DNA from: Knufia peltigerae
Taxonomy: Eukaryota; Ascomycota; Eurotiomycetes; Chaetothyriales; Trichomeriaceae
DNA length: 64,000 nucleotides
Assembly: GCA_030247855.1 (NCBI GenBank)
Contig: JAPDRN010000062.1
Location: 139,620 to 203,619, forward strand
Direction of reading: 5' to 3'
Part shown: in pieces, positions 31,871 through 43,938 of the stretch
How positions within the stretch are numbered: the first letter of the stretch is position 1
How the letters are laid out: each line of letters opens with the position of its first letter
Translations under genes and position numbers: made by a program
Notes under the pieces: generated by a model
What the model was told of the DNA's origin: nothing
What the model saw: only the letters and a program-made list of their open reading frames with translations
The model's database searches: none

Positions 31871-32700
31871 TAAGGTGAAGAGTGAAGAAATGGTACTGAA
31901 CATTATTACGGAGTTGATAGGAAAGGGAACCAGCAGTTGTTGACAGAGTGGTTGATTCTCTTTTAACTGGATGTCACCCTCATCACCCTCTGTTTTCTCC
32001 AAGGGGATTAGCGTGTCGCGGCTCCTCCTTACCTTGCCCTAGGGCCCCTGTACCAAATTTGAGGCCCTTGTTAGGCTGCTTTTCTCCGCACTCGCCATCT
32101 CCAATCATCCACCACCGGCGCCTGGAAGGGGTTGCCTAGGGAGCCTTCGATAGGCAGGCCACGCCCATCTCATCTCACAAAGAAGCCCCGTGCATCACCC
32201 CAAGTGGCTACGATCCCTGCCCGCCACGCACTGAAATCACGCCCAACCAGCATCGAATTTGTGTCTTCTTTCCATGTGGGAATGTTCTGTCAAAAATAAT
32301 ACCGATTTTATCAGGTCTACGGCCAAGCCTGCGAAACCAAGACAAAGTGACACGGCGCAGGGAGTAGTCTGCATTATCTGCGACAGGTTGTGTCCTGCTT
32401 TACAAAAGTGGTCGCCGACTTGGGATGAATGATCTTTTTGTCACTCGGTAAATGGTGACGGAGTTGACTCAGTAAATTCAAAAGTTCAATACCATACAAC
32501 TTCAAGGTCCACCGAGGAGGGATCGCCAGTGGCTTGCCAATATCTTCAGGCTGAAAGCGGGTGAGGCTCCCGGCAAAGGTAGCCGTGTCAGTCGATCAGA
32601 TACCCAATCACCAAATACTACTCCTCAAAGTCATGGTTAAGCGAAATGCAGGTGGAATCTCGGCGTCATGGATTTGGACAAAAGTGAATACCTGTCTAGG

Positions 32701-32716
32701 TACTCCGTACGGAGTA
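32701..32716. repeat. 16-bp perfect palindrome TACTCCGTACGGAGTA
   Basis: Two TACTCCGTA words fused tail to tail. The half-site recurs in several other intergenic regions of this window. Confidence 0.85.
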
Positions 32717-33095
32717 TGTACTATACTCGTAGGTGAGGACACATCTATATGACCACACCCCGATTCTCTCCTTGTACTCCTTCTCAGTGACCCTGAACAT
32801 TCCCCCTGGTGAATCGATCCATCTGTATACGGCTTCTCATGCTCCTGAGACCGCTGAATGCATGCTGACTGTATAAATGCCGATTTCAAACACCCTGAAA
32901 CGCTTCTACAATGGCCCAAACTCCTTGCTGCAAATATGGCAAATTCATTCAATCATCAATCTCATAGTGACCAAAAACAAATCAAGAATCTTTCGAATAG
33001 CCCAGTCTGCTGGAAGCAGCTCGTGTCGTTGTCAAAGGATTCACAAGCCATGCAAGAATGACTTGCTTTGGAGTGTTGACTCGTGACCTGGATTT

Positions 33096-34367
33096 TCACC
33101 AGACGGTCGGTTTGTTAGGAACAATATAGTGAAATTGCCAACTTCCTCTCCTTTTCAGGACAAATAGGTCATCCACGACAGATGGGCGTGGGTGAACAGG
33201 AGGTGGCCTGATGACAGGATCCGACATATGCTTGACTCTCGTTATACTGGTGACTTCTGGGCCCTCTTCATCACCCTCATCGAGGCTGCAGGCTTCGTCC
33301 ATGTCGCTGATGATGCTTTGCATACTTGCGGTGTCTTTGTCAACACCCACTGCGTCCAGCTGCTGGACTGATCGTGTCATCCTCAAGGGAGGCTCTTCGT
33401 AGTCCTCGTCAAAGAAGGTGCGTGCCTTTGTCCCGCCAAGGAGTGCCATTGGCCATCGCCATTCTGGTTCCTCTGTCGCTTGTTTCCTACCCATCATCAC
33501 GTCGCCTGATGGTGGACCCAGTAGCATCCAGCGAGCGTCGGCACTTGTGGCTGGTAGTTGGGACACTATAGGAGGGTGTAAGTCGTTGACTTCTGGGTTT
33601 CTACCTCTCTGATAATCATAGCCTTCGCTGGTTGTGGTTTCGGCTCTTTTTCGCTGCTGGGTCGAGACCTGGCCTCCACTACCCTCGTTATGAGCACTTG
33701 ATACTGCACGATTCCACAATCCTTTCATCTTTGCGCCAAACCCAAACAAATCTTCATCCTCACGGTTGTACTTTTTCCAGTTCCATCCTTCGGGATGCAG
33801 ATTTACAATCAGAGAGTCTTTGATATATCCGTACGCACTTGACAGGTGCCGCTCCTTGAAAGGCCTACTTGGGGCATTGGATGCTTTGTCACTCGTGCTT
33901 TGTGTGTCAGACACTGTGGTCGCGGTTGCACTGGGAGGCGGTCGTGTTGAGGATAACGTAGGTTGTGTGGACACTTGTGATGACATTGTAGGCTGCGATT
34001 GTAGCCGTGGATGGTCAGGCTCCGCCTCTGCTTCGGTCTCGTCTGACTCTTTCGCCTTCTTCGCCATGTGCTTCTGATATTTCCGCAATAGTGTATCGCC
34101 CTTCCAACCTTTTGGCGGACCAGGGCCCAGCATTAACTCATACGCCCACGCTTCATTGGTCTCGAAGGCTCTGGGCTGGGTCACGGGTCTTGGTTGTGTG
34201 GTTACTATATCCGTCTGCGGTGCCTTTGCCGCTCTAGCCTCCTGTTTTCTTTTGCGTTTGTGTTGAAATTCTAGGCATGGCGTGAGTGAAATGTAGTAGA
34301 AGCATGCGGACTGTACCCCTCGCAGGAACCAATGTCCGGGCTCCGCAGGATGCGTTCCTGAAGCCAT
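33096..34367 (-). CDS. Fungal protein of unknown function with WxLRGVQSxxFYYISL N-terminus
   Basis: Single exon, 423 residues. The N-terminus HWFLRGVQSACFYYISLTPCLEFQHKRKRK and the block LGPGPPKGWKG match a pattern I have seen in uncharacterised Pezizomycotina proteins: a short hydrophobic/aromatic N-terminal helix, a basic stretch, then ALGPGPP. The middle is Ser/Thr/Pro/Gln-rich and likely disordered. Ordered islands appear at SSAYGYIKDSLIVNLHPEGWNWKKYNREDEDLFGFG and RWMLLGPPSGDVMMGRK. A C-terminal acidic segment (DEACSLDEGDEEGPE) precedes RPPPVHPRPSVVDDLFVLKRRGSW. A GT...TAG stretch near codons 18-33 could be mistaken for an intron, but it is 46 bp and removing it breaks the frame. Function unknown. 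Confidence 0.8.
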   Translation of the reverse strand: MASGTHPAEPGHWFLRGVQSACFYYISLTPCLEFQHKRKRKQEARAAKAPQTDIVTTQPRPVTQPRAFETNEAWAYELMLGPGPPKGWKGDTLLRKYQKHMAKKAKESDETEAEAEPDHPRLQSQPTMSSQVSTQPTLSSTRPPPSATATTVSDTQSTSDKASNAPSRPFKERHLSSAYGYIKDSLIVNLHPEGWNWKKYNREDEDLFGFGAKMKGLWNRAVSSAHNEGSGGQVSTQQRKRAETTTSEGYDYQRGRNPEVNDLHPPIVSQLPATSADARWMLLGPPSGDVMMGRKQATEEPEWRWPMALLGGTKARTFFDEDYEEPPLRMTRSVQQLDAVGVDKDTASMQSIISDMDEACSLDEGDEEGPEVTSITRVKHMSDPVIRPPPVHPRPSVVDDLFVLKRRGSWQFHYIVPNKPTVW

Positions 34368-35131
34368 TGTTATTTGACCCTATGAAAAAATGTTCTGCGA
34401 TCGTGTACGGTGTTCGCGAGAGGAGAGTTGGGCGACGTCTTGGAGGCGTGATCAGAGACAAGCAAGGGAGCAAAACCTCTCCTATTTAGTACCACTGATG
34501 AATTGTGACGATCCATGATGTTGGTGAGCTTTTTGAGGGGAAAGCTACGGCAGGAGGCCGAGACAGTAACGTCCAGCTCTGCAGATGCCGTATACGAGAC
34601 AGCAGGAATGAATTGTATCGACACTGGTAGAGTGATATGTGAGTTCGAGAACAGTGACGAGTCGGCAGAAAGATGTAGGAGCTAAAGGCAAAATGCTTTC
34701 AGTCTGACCAAAGCAGAGTTACCGTTTAGGGGACTTTATGACTGTCAGACATGTCTTTTCCCAAGCGTCGACGTACGTGGCAGAGGGGCACCAATGCACG
34801 GGCCTATGCGTTGGTCGTTTCATGATCTTCCATTCAGATGCGCTTAGGATACAAATACACGACGCATTCATATCGACAAGGATTCTCATATACTTTACAA
34901 TCCACCATGTACTCCGTAAAGGCTGAGAGACATGCTGTCAGTTCCGGCCCCAGTAACGTCTCCAGTGGAGTCTGTCCGTACTCCATCACGCCTAGGGCTC
35001 CCCAAGCTACTGCAGTCAACTCCTGAGGCGCAGCAAGGGTCCGGCGACAGCAAGTATTGCAAAACATCAATAACATCGCAAGGCGGACGACACGAATACA
35101 TCTTAGATCTAAGAACCAGACACTTGCTCAA
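34368..35131. other. Intergenic region
   Basis: 764 bp, upstream of the unknown protein and downstream of the monooxygenase. One TACTCCGTA word at 34910-34918. No gene recognised. Confidence 0.5.
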
Positions 35132-37122
35132 TCATGAAACCACAAACCCCTCATATCCGTCTTGCCTGACCTTCTCGAGTGTCTTCTTATACCTGGGAAT
35201 GCCACCGGCATAATTTAGATGCTCGCGTGGCTTGCCTGGTATATTGGCCCCGTTGTACCATGAATCTACCTTACCACGAGGTGTGTCATTGATAAGCTCA
35301 AAGACGAGAGCTCTCCAGTCTTCCTCCGCCTTTCTCTTCGCGTCGATCTTCTTCAATCCCTTGCCTCTCATATCACTAAGAACACTCGTTATCCAATCAC
35401 CTTGAATCTCAATGCATGATGGACCGTTCGAGAATGCGGTTGGTGCTTGAGGGCCGTATGTGCTACAGTGACATTAGTGTCTATTGTTCCAGGCAACCTG
35501 ATGCTTGTGGAGGCGGCTAGAAAAGACAGGGAGACACTCACAAGAAGAAGTTAGGAAACCTCGCGGTCGATATACCCAAATACGTCCACGTGCCTTTAGC
35601 CCATTTATCGGTCAATACTTCGCCATCCACACCAGTAATCTTGATGTCTTTCAAACCACCAGTAATGGAATCGAAACCTGTTGCAAGAGCGACAACATCT
35701 AGTTTATGGTATGTACCGTCTTCCTGAATTATACCGTCTGACACAAAGCACTTGATTGGATTATTACGGACGTCAACGACATCGACATTCGGCTGTTGAG
35801 GTTTCAGTCAGATCTTTTGCGATAGCAAGATGGATGCTCCGCCATCTCACCTTGTTAAAATGATCATAGAAGTCCTGCTCCAGGGATAGTCGTTTGCCTC
35901 CAAAGAGATGCGGACGCTCCCAAGGTGCGAGTAGTTCTTGCTTTCTTGGATCACGCACACGCTCTCTGACCCGATCTCGCCAGAAATTGTATGCTATCTG
36001 GTTGGCGTCGGCATTACGCGTCATGTCGTAGTAGTTGTTCATCAAGAAGCGAAAGCCACCCTATTAAATCAGTATCAACTTCCGGGTATCATCGAAATAC
36101 GCACCATCTTCCATAGCTGCCAGTAAAATTCGTCCCTCTTCTCATCGCTGTCGTCGAAGGTCAAGTTTTCGCGCCACTGATACAAAAACCCGTTGTAATA
36201 GTTATTGCGCTCCGCGAATCGTGCAGCAAGGCCATCTCGTAATTTCGCCTGCTCCTCTTTTGTCAGGAATTGTTGGTTCATTGGACATGCAAAATTCGGC
36301 GTTCGCTGCCACATCTCAAGGTGGCCATCTTCCCCAATTTCTCTAGCCCACTATCATGTCCGTTCCGTCAGCCTTGAGGTCCCGGGAGCGGAATAATAGA
36401 CGTACCTCCTGAGTGATTTGAACCCCAGTTGCTCCTGTTCCGATAACCGCGACCCGTTTGCCCCTAACATCGACACCCTCTTTGGGCCAGAAACTCGAAT
36501 GATGAATAACGCCTCGAAAATCTTCTATACCTTTCCAGTCTGGGATGTACCTCTTTGCTGCGAACCCAGTACACGCCGTCCAGAACTTTGTCTTGAACAC
36601 CATCCCAGTATGACAGGTGATGGTCCATAAGCAGCTGCTATCATCCCATCCGGCTGAGACCACTTTACTATTGAACACGCAATCTTTCTTGATGTGGAGA
36701 CGGTCTTCGACGTGCTGGAAGTATTCACGCAGCTCGGCGTGGTCTGGATAGTGCGAAGACCACGTCCAATCATTGTAGACCTCTGGGATCGAGAGAGCAT
36801 AGACAGGGTACTGACTGTCGACTCGTGCACCAGGGTATCGATTCCAGTACCAAATACCTCCTAAGTCTGAGCCTGCCTAAAGTGCAAGATTAGTCCAAAT
36901 CGAGCCGTGCACTCAGCCACAAAGAATAGATACCTCGACAATTTTCGCTTTGAAGCCTCGTTGTCTCAATTGATGCATCAAGTAGACAGCAGCGAACCCA
37001 GCTCCAACGATAAGCATATCCAGAACTTCGCCTTCGTCAGAGGCACCGTCACGCGTAGAAGCTCCATTCGTGGGGTTCTTAGCATCTCCATTCACATCTG
37101 CGATATCGCGTATGAGCGGCAT
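35132..37122 (-). CDS. Baeyer-Villiger flavin monooxygenase 1
   Basis: FAD/NADPH enzyme that inserts oxygen next to a ketone; cyclohexanone/phenylacetone monooxygenase type. Exons 37122-36934, 36876-36406, 36350-36105, 36060-35851, 35792-35542 and 35462-35132 give 565 residues. Seen in order: FAD Rossmann motif MLIVGAGFAAVY (final Gly of GxGxxG is Ala), AGSDLGGIWYWNRYPGARVD, the BVMO fingerprint FRGVIHHSSFWP (F-x-G-x3-H-x3-W-P), the NADPH motif VIGTGATGVQ, MWQRTPNFACPMN, LATGFDSITGG and the C-terminal NGPSCIEIQGDWI. All exon joints restore known family sequence, for example KMGGFRFLMNNYYD. No transporter or regulator lies directly beside it; the substrate is unknown. Confidence 0.93.
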
Positions 37123-39089
37123 TTCTGCTGATCTGTGAGCGAGTGAGACAGATATGTCAACCCAGTAGTTAAGTAGAGGCTACGCTGTCAATCGCTATAT
37201 CTTTCCAGAGAGAGACTGATACATATAGGGGTGCTGTTCTCATAGTTTAGAGTGGAGGTCTTGATAAAAGGTTTAGATATGTGATCTGGGGAAGTTAATG
37301 CGGGGATGGAATACCGGTCTTGGATTGATCCTCCTCTGGACCTGTTCGCCTCGGAAGTCGGCTATGGGTGTCAATAGCGGGAGGGATGAGAACCTCACGT
37401 GCGGAGAAGATGTCTTGTGCAATACATGTCCCCGCAGTGTACTGTACATGATCGATGCCAGTTCTTGTGATCGAGTACGAAGCCTAGGTACTGGAGGTGA
37501 CGCTTTACCAATGAGGTAGCACATGGGCAAAGGCTAGCTTTTTGTCTGACAAGGAGAAAGAACTGGCCCATATAAGTTCCCGAGAAGAGTCCTCGAGAGT
37601 GAAGGGGTTTTAGAAGCCCCTCTGCAGAACTTAAACGAGATTTCGCTGTTTGTTCAAATCTGAGGGGTTCGAATATAATGCTTAGGGTGACAGCTTGATG
37701 TCGGCAACATGGTTGCATAGAGGCGAGTCGAACTGACCTTGAAAGAACGGGTGGCTTAGAGGATGCGATGTCAGTTGACTCCCATAGCGTTATCAAATGA
37801 TGTGCGCTGAGAAGCGTTGACCACAATCATATCGACCTTGCATCACACGAGGTAATGATGCAGTGTGTTGTTATGTCTGATGCGTTGTATTGTTTGCCAC
37901 CGGTATTGAGCTGTCGTATTCAAGGTTTGATGCTTGTCACGTTGTCATGGGTCAAGATCAGATCACCACCTCCTGCTCGTACAGAGGTAGCTTAGAACAG
38001 AAGACCATTGCCTTCGCCTGCTTTTCACAAATTCCGGAGATACAATGGAGCCAGTAGGGGAGGCCAAGGTTTCGGACTGCAATGACCGACCCTCCAGCCG
38101 TTCTGAGTTCCAAGTCGCGTCTCGGTCACCAACTGCCGAAGAAATGACTTCTTCAAAGCAAACCACAAGGCTGGGGCATGCTTCGATCTCCTAACTCAGT
38201 ATCGAAGGACACCGAAACATCAATACTTGTGAATACTCGCCTTGGTTCGACCAAACAAATTCAAAAGACGGTGACATTACTGATAGTGTATTGGTGTTGA
38301 CAGATCAACTGTGCTCCGTTACCCAGGACTTATATACGTTGGCCAAAGAACTCTTCTCGGCGGCGGAAATATCACCTCGTATCCCATTGACATTGTGTCC
38401 ACCGGCCTGAAGCTTGACTGACACCAGCCTTTGACATCTGAGATAACAATTAACCATGGCTGAGTATTGTGTCGAAATTGTAGTCAAGCATCCCTTTGGC
38501 AGAGAATCGGTCTCAGCCAGTCCAAGTAAAGTTGATAAGCCAGAGTACAGCACTTTGAGGGCCGAATTGAAGCAACGGGAGCCTGGGGCTGTCGATCATG
38601 AAGATCCTTTGATACATAGTAGGTAAAGGACTTGACCTTCACAAATTGAAGATAAGTCGAAGTACATAAGAAGAAATCTCTCCTCGATCCACCGTAGACA
38701 ATCCGGAGTATACGGTCAAACACAATACCACATATGCAACTGCATTTTCCGCTTGCATTCTCGAGTTTCTTGGACTTCACGCGTTCGAGTCTCGAATTCA
38801 ATACTCTCTTTCACATCAACACATGTCTCTACAATGTCTAAGGTCGATGGCGCGATGTAATTCCTCATGAATTCTGTGAAACTCCTAACCAAGGGAAGTG
38901 TTTATGCTACATGCCTCCGACCTTGTGTTCTTTGATAACAACAACAAAGTCAAGTTGATGTTGATTACAGCAACCATTACGATGGCTGAAAATGCAGGTC
39001 TAGCATCCACACTCAGTGCCCATCGCTATGCAAAAGTGAAAAACACCCGCACCAAGTGCTATCAGTAACATCCTAAAGAAGCTCATCCT
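37123..39089. other. Long intergenic region
   Basis: 1,967 bp between the monooxygenase start and the HMG-box gene stop. Open frames of up to about 140 codons exist but have random-looking composition. I see nothing to annotate. Confidence 0.5.
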
Positions 39090-40616
39090 TCATCCTAGCT
39101 TTTTGAATTCAGTTTCAAAATCAGATCCTGCACCAAAGTCGTGTTCTTCCGTCAAAGTCGCCAATCCCGGATGATATGGCTCTTGCTGATAAGCTCCTGG
39201 CTGAGCGGGCTCATATGTGATGGTCCTTGCAACGTCCGGTCCCAATGTCATACCATCATCATAGTACCCGAAGTGGAAGTCTGAATCGCCTTGGCCAAGT
39301 CTAGGGTCCAGAATGTCGATCTGACTCGGTGCGGCAGGGCCTGGATATGATGTCAAGAGCTCGTGATGAGCAGTGTTCGGCATCCCGACGAGTCCCATGG
39401 CTGTTTGGTATTGCGGGAATGGGTCGACCATCTTGTGATATTTGAGGTCACTGACTTGGTCAGAGTAGGGCGCGGCTGTTGTCTGGTAGTAATCGCCTGA
39501 CAGACCATAAGGCCCGACCATTATGGGTGCTGGTCCGTATGGGTTGCTATACTCATACCCAGATGGGTTCAGTGTTGGTACAGCATGAGTGTAGTTGGGC
39601 ATGTCATCAAAGGGGGTGGACGACGCGCTTCTCCTGGCAATGTGCCGACCTCGCTTGGAGCCCCTGTTGGAGCCTTCCCATTCACCATCGCTATCGGTAT
39701 CCTCATCACGCCTCGGTCGCTTTGCTGCCTTGTTCGGTGCGAACTTATAATTGGGATGTGCTGATTGGTGGTTGTCGCGCTCAAGAACAGCCAACCGCTC
39801 ATACAAATCCCTGACTTCTTTGGGTTCCAGTGGCCAGCTCGCACCAGTCACTTGCGACACAACTTGGTGATTGTTCTCTTTACAGAACTGCTTGACTCGA
39901 TCGGCATAAGCAGATCTGTATAGCATGAAGGAGTTCATTGGCCTTGAGATGTACCCTTTTTTTCTTTCTACCTCTGCCATTCTCTCCTGCACCGATCGGT
40001 TCACCCACAGCGACATATCGCGAATTGGTGTTTTGTAGTCCTTTGTCAAGATGCTGAGCGGCTCTTCAATCACGGGTCCTCCTTTCTTGCTTGGCTTCTT
40101 CTTCAAGTTGCGCCGGGGTCGACTGATTGGTGACTCCGAGGCACGCGTGGAGTTCGTGATAGCGCTTGGGCTTGATGGAGTACCGAACGCTCGACTACTG
40201 CGGGTTTGGATGCCGGCTTCATGAATAGTGCGAGGGGGAGTATGCGCAGGCATGGATGTAATCATGGCCTATCAATGTCAGTACGAGTATTACAGCTGCA
40301 TCTCTTTCAACTTACTCTTGGTGGAGTGTAGTAGATTGGAGCTTGTGCTGTGTGGTAAAGCGAAGGGTCGCCATATGGATCCTATCAGAGTAAGTTGCTT
40401 TCTATATGTGCGGGGATCTGCCCTGGAATGAACGACAGCATGACTTACGAACGGCGATGCCGGCATAATCTCTGTCATGATTGACCTGCCGTGCATAGGC
40501 GGCGTGAACTGCTCCGGGGCTGGAGCGATCACTGGGTTTCTTCGGTTATTGTCGCTTGAGTGGTAATGGCCGTCTGCCGAAGGAGGTGGTGAAGGTGGAC
40601 GAGTGTTTTGGGTCAT
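39090..40616 (-). CDS. HMG-box transcription factor (MATA_HMG-box type)
   Basis: Sequence-specific HMG-box regulator, 470 residues, exons 40616-40449, 40381-40316 and 40268-39090. The box lies at about residues 180-255: YISRPMNSFMLYRSAYADRV, then a helix with VVSQVTGASWPLEPKEVRD and HPNYKFAPNK, followed by a basic stretch KRPRRDED. The PMNSFMLYR start and the HPNYKF end are the marks of the MAT/Ste11-like class. It is not the mating-type gene itself as far as I can judge, because the usual MAT1-2-1 sequence and neighbours are absent. The N-terminus is Pro/Ser-rich; the C-terminus is Tyr/Pro/Gly-rich, probably an activation region. The 2.4 kb upstream is gene-free, as often seen for developmental regulators. 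Confidence 0.88.
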
Positions 40617-43065
40617 TGATGCTGGTGGCTGTTGCTGAAGGCCAATGGAGGCTGGTGGCTTTACTGAATTTCGAAGCCTTTCTGACAGGCTGCGGGATTA
40701 TCAAGAAGAGCCTGACCTGCTCCGTCGATTGTCGCAGCAGAGAAGAGACCAGAAGCGTTTGTATGGTGACAGGAAGGACACCGGTTGACCACTCTGGAGA
40801 GCTGAATGCTGTCTAAGACGTGCTTCTAGATTTGTATTCGGGTCAAAGAGCCCTGTGGTCTGATTCTGGCACTTGGTTTCGTTTGCGAGCTGTCGGATGC
40901 CGTTGCAATGGATTGCTTGACAATGAGATGATGCTTTATTATGATGGTTGTGCTTTGACGGAGGGGACAATTGATGAAAGAGCACTGTCGTTACTGAAGG
41001 CAATGAAGGTTCCAACCACCAGCTTTGCTATGGATCGTTGCAGGAACCCGGCGCAGGACGAGAGAGGATGCTGTACGTGCTAGGAGTCTTGTGTCGGTAT
41101 GCTGCAGGATCTGCGAGACTCTGCTACTTGCGGTGAGTGGGATTGATGTTCCAGATCTGAAGCTGATGATGCTAGGTCTTGGTGGCTTTGTCTCAATTAC
41201 CCGTGAGACGATGGCAAGCAATTTCAACCTTGATACTTTGGATGGGATGAGGATCTTTGTTGATGCAAGAAGAGCAGGAAAAGAAAGACTACAACAAGCC
41301 AACATATCAATCATTCATGAAGATCTCAGCCATGTCGCGTTCGGAGTGACACTGAACGCCTCAAGCAAGACTATCCGCATGCGGCTACACCCAACATAAA
41401 GCCGGGTTTATCTCAGAGAAGTCTTTTGTTTCCGGACTGATGAAAGCAATCAACGTTTCCAAGACCGCCATGGCCTCCAGAGACCTGCAAAATCTGCAGA
41501 TTGAACAGGCAGGCGGTAAGGTGGTATAGCGTACGTGGTAAGGCTCCCCTGTAGAGCTGCGGAGAGTGGATACCCCGTTCATGATGAATCCCATGAGGCT
41601 GACACGTCATGAAAAGCCATGTGCCAGCCACAACTTTGGAACATGGCTACAAGCTCTGTCTGTGGAAGATATTTCGTTCAGGAAGAAGCAGGAAAAACAG
41701 GTTTCAACTCCAGAGTGGTGAAAGGGAGTATCTTTCGAGAGGGTATATTCGCGCCAGCGATCCAAACATCAGCGCTTGGACCGCCAGCCACATTCCTTAC
41801 GATCAGCGACGCATGCTTTCGGCGACTACAGCGCGGTCTCCATCCCAGAATCACTGTATCGAACCCTGTCGACATTGAATCTGGACTGATCAGGATCTTG
41901 ACCGGATGGATACGTACCAGGTGATGTTTTCATTTAATTGGCTACCACGAGTTCGTTGTGCGACGAACGACTCATATGACAGCGGATGCTGGCATGATCG
42001 TCATGAAACCGACCGTTGGCGTTCATAATCTCCGAAAAAGCCGCATGTTGTTCTCCAAGGGTGACTTTCGCTTCAACACGACTATTTGTGCTGATGGTAC
42101 AACAGTTGGGAGTTGTTGACATTCTTGCATCCATCGTCATTGCATGGGCAGTCACTATGGAACCCAGAGCCGAGTATTCACAGCTGTTTTTGAAAGCCGA
42201 GAAATTGCGGCTGCGAACGGCAGACGGCCCGCTACCGGCTAAACTTGACTTCATGAATTCGCCCAGAACTGTAGTCCGTCCCCAGCCGGCGTTGACTGCT
42301 GCTTCACGGCTGCTCTGAGGCCGGCGCGCTACGAGTATCCGACCACAGAATTCTCGAACGTGGCTGATGGAAGTTTTCCCATCATTCGGATCGCTGTATA
42401 TCTCCGGGCATTCGGGTTTGCTCAGTTTCATGAGTTTTCAAGATCCTCGTGTGGTGTTGAACCCTGCATGTAGTACTCGAGTATATCCCAGGCTTCATAC
42501 ACTGACATGGTTTGACGGGCAATGTTGACCAGCATTTTAAATGTTCTCAGACTACTGACTTCTCTTCGTAGGATTGTTTCCTTGCAACGTGACCGACATA
42601 TTCCTGATGCATTCATGAGAGTGGCGTGGATCATGACCTGTTCATATTAATCCGTGAGTAATGATTAGAGGGACTAGAAACACCGGGGTACCGGGTGTAG
42701 ACAACGAAATGAATACGAGAAAACAGTAGAGGTCTATATAGGCTGAAAATTTAACTCAAATAGTGTTATTTCATCCTTCAAAATCAACAGTCCTGGGTTC
42801 TTGTAAACATTCGTCCCATCAAGCTGAACAAGAAGGGGGAGTTCTGGTGACAAGGCTGTGATAAAGGGTTACGAGGCTCCGCGAAATAGCGATGGTTGAT
42901 TGGCGGAGCTCCGACGCGGTCGCGACCACATCGAGAACTCGTACTGTGCGTACCAGTATCTTTCCACGACATCAACCTCTTCGCCCACCATCTTTCGCCC
43001 TCCCTTGAGATACCCGTGACAGTTCGCCACAGAAAAGAGCGTTGGATTCTATGTAGACACTGATC
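40617..43065. promoter_or_regulatory. 2.4-kb gene-free region upstream of the HMG-box gene and PSF1
   Basis: 2,449 bp between divergent starts. Overlapping open frames on both strands (for example minus-strand 42431-41934, 165 codons) show no family and no spliceable continuation that convinced me. It could hold a long 5' leader or a non-coding transcript. Confidence 0.45.
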
Positions 43066-43938
43066 ATGTACGGCGACATAGGTACAAAACTCGTATGTGT
43101 ACTCCAATGCCCCTCTCTGGATCTTTCAAAGGGCCTCGTCGTGATTCTACACCTGCACATGCACTTTGCAACCCACTCACGATTCTCTCCCTCTCTATAC
43201 ATGGCTTCCTACTTTCTCTCTTGACACAGACTCTCACACAACTACCTCAAACAGGCCCAACACGCCAAACGCACCCTCACCCTCCCCACGCTCCCACCCT
43301 ACCAGACCGAACTCGTGCGAGGCTGCGTGCGCGAGACGCGCGACCTCGACCGAGACGTCACCCGCCTCCTCGAACCTTACACCACCACCGTCTCGACGGT
43401 CGACGAGGACGGCAACCCGACGTCGACTCAGCAATCGACCTTCAACCCTGTGGACCACCCGGAGACCGCTTGCGCTCTATTGGTCGACCACCTCTCGATG
43501 CGGCGCAACAAGAGGTGTCTCCTCGCCTACCACCGCGTGCGGGCCGAGAAGCTGGAGTCCCTCGCTTGGGAGGGACGAGACATTGACGAGCATCAGCAAC
43601 AGCAGGACCCGATGAGGGCTGGTGGTGCGGGAGACCAAGGCGGAGGAGGAGGAGGAAGCTCGTCGCAACAAAATGCACTGAGTCCGGAAGAAGAATCTTA
43701 CTTTCGAAAATACACCGACTTGTTGGCCCAGTACAAGGGTCAATGGACGGATGTCGACCTGACGGGGACTCTGGACCCGCCGAGGGATCTGTTCATCGAC
43801 GTGCGGGTGCTCAAGGACGCCGGGGAGATCCAGACCGAGTACGGAGCGATCAATCTGACCAAGAACAGTCAGTTCTATGTCCGGCAGGCGGACGTGGAGA
43901 GGCTGATCGCCATGGGTTTCTTGCAGAGGCTGAGTTGA
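43066..43938 (+). CDS. PSF1: GINS complex subunit Psf1
   Basis: Component of the GINS tetramer, which with Cdc45 and Mcm2-7 forms the replicative helicase; nuclear. Exon 1 is only nine codons (43066-43092, MYGDIGTKL) and exon 2 is 43255-43938, giving 236 residues. The 162-bp intron is long for this window. The joined N-terminus MYGDIGTKLAQHAKRT and LPPYQTELVRGCVRETRDLDRDV match Psf1 strongly. CALLVDHLSMRRNKRCLLAYHRVRAEKLE forms the A-domain helices. A Gln/Gly/Ser-rich linker (about residues 120-145) is species-specific. The C-terminal B domain ends TEYGAINLTKNSQFYVRQADVERLI, the conserved Psf1 tail needed for Cdc45 contact in other species. Confidence 0.95.

Larger units (their letters stand above)
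31127..33095. other. Long intergenic region
   Basis: 1,969 bp with no recognised gene on either strand. Contains the hairpin at 31849-31870, a TACGGAG word at 31749-31755 and the 16-bp palindrome at 32701-32716. Confidence 0.5.

Noticed and set aside
34284..34329. Possible intron near the start of the 33096-34367 gene
   Set aside because: GT...TAG spans 46 bp, not a multiple of three; the unspliced frame matches the family-like N-terminus.
37660..37690. GGGTTCGAAT, B-box-like sequence of a tRNA
   Set aside because: No A box upstream at the right distance and no cloverleaf can be folded around it.
39090..40616. Mating-type locus MAT1-2
   Set aside because: The HMG box is of the wider MATA type, but the protein differs from MAT1-2-1 and the usual flanking genes (APN2, SLA2, COX13) are absent.
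41934..42634. Possible two-exon gene on the minus strand (frames 42634-42428 and 42431-41934)
   Set aside because: No recognisable domain, no good splice signals linking the frames, and equally long overlapping frames on the other strand.
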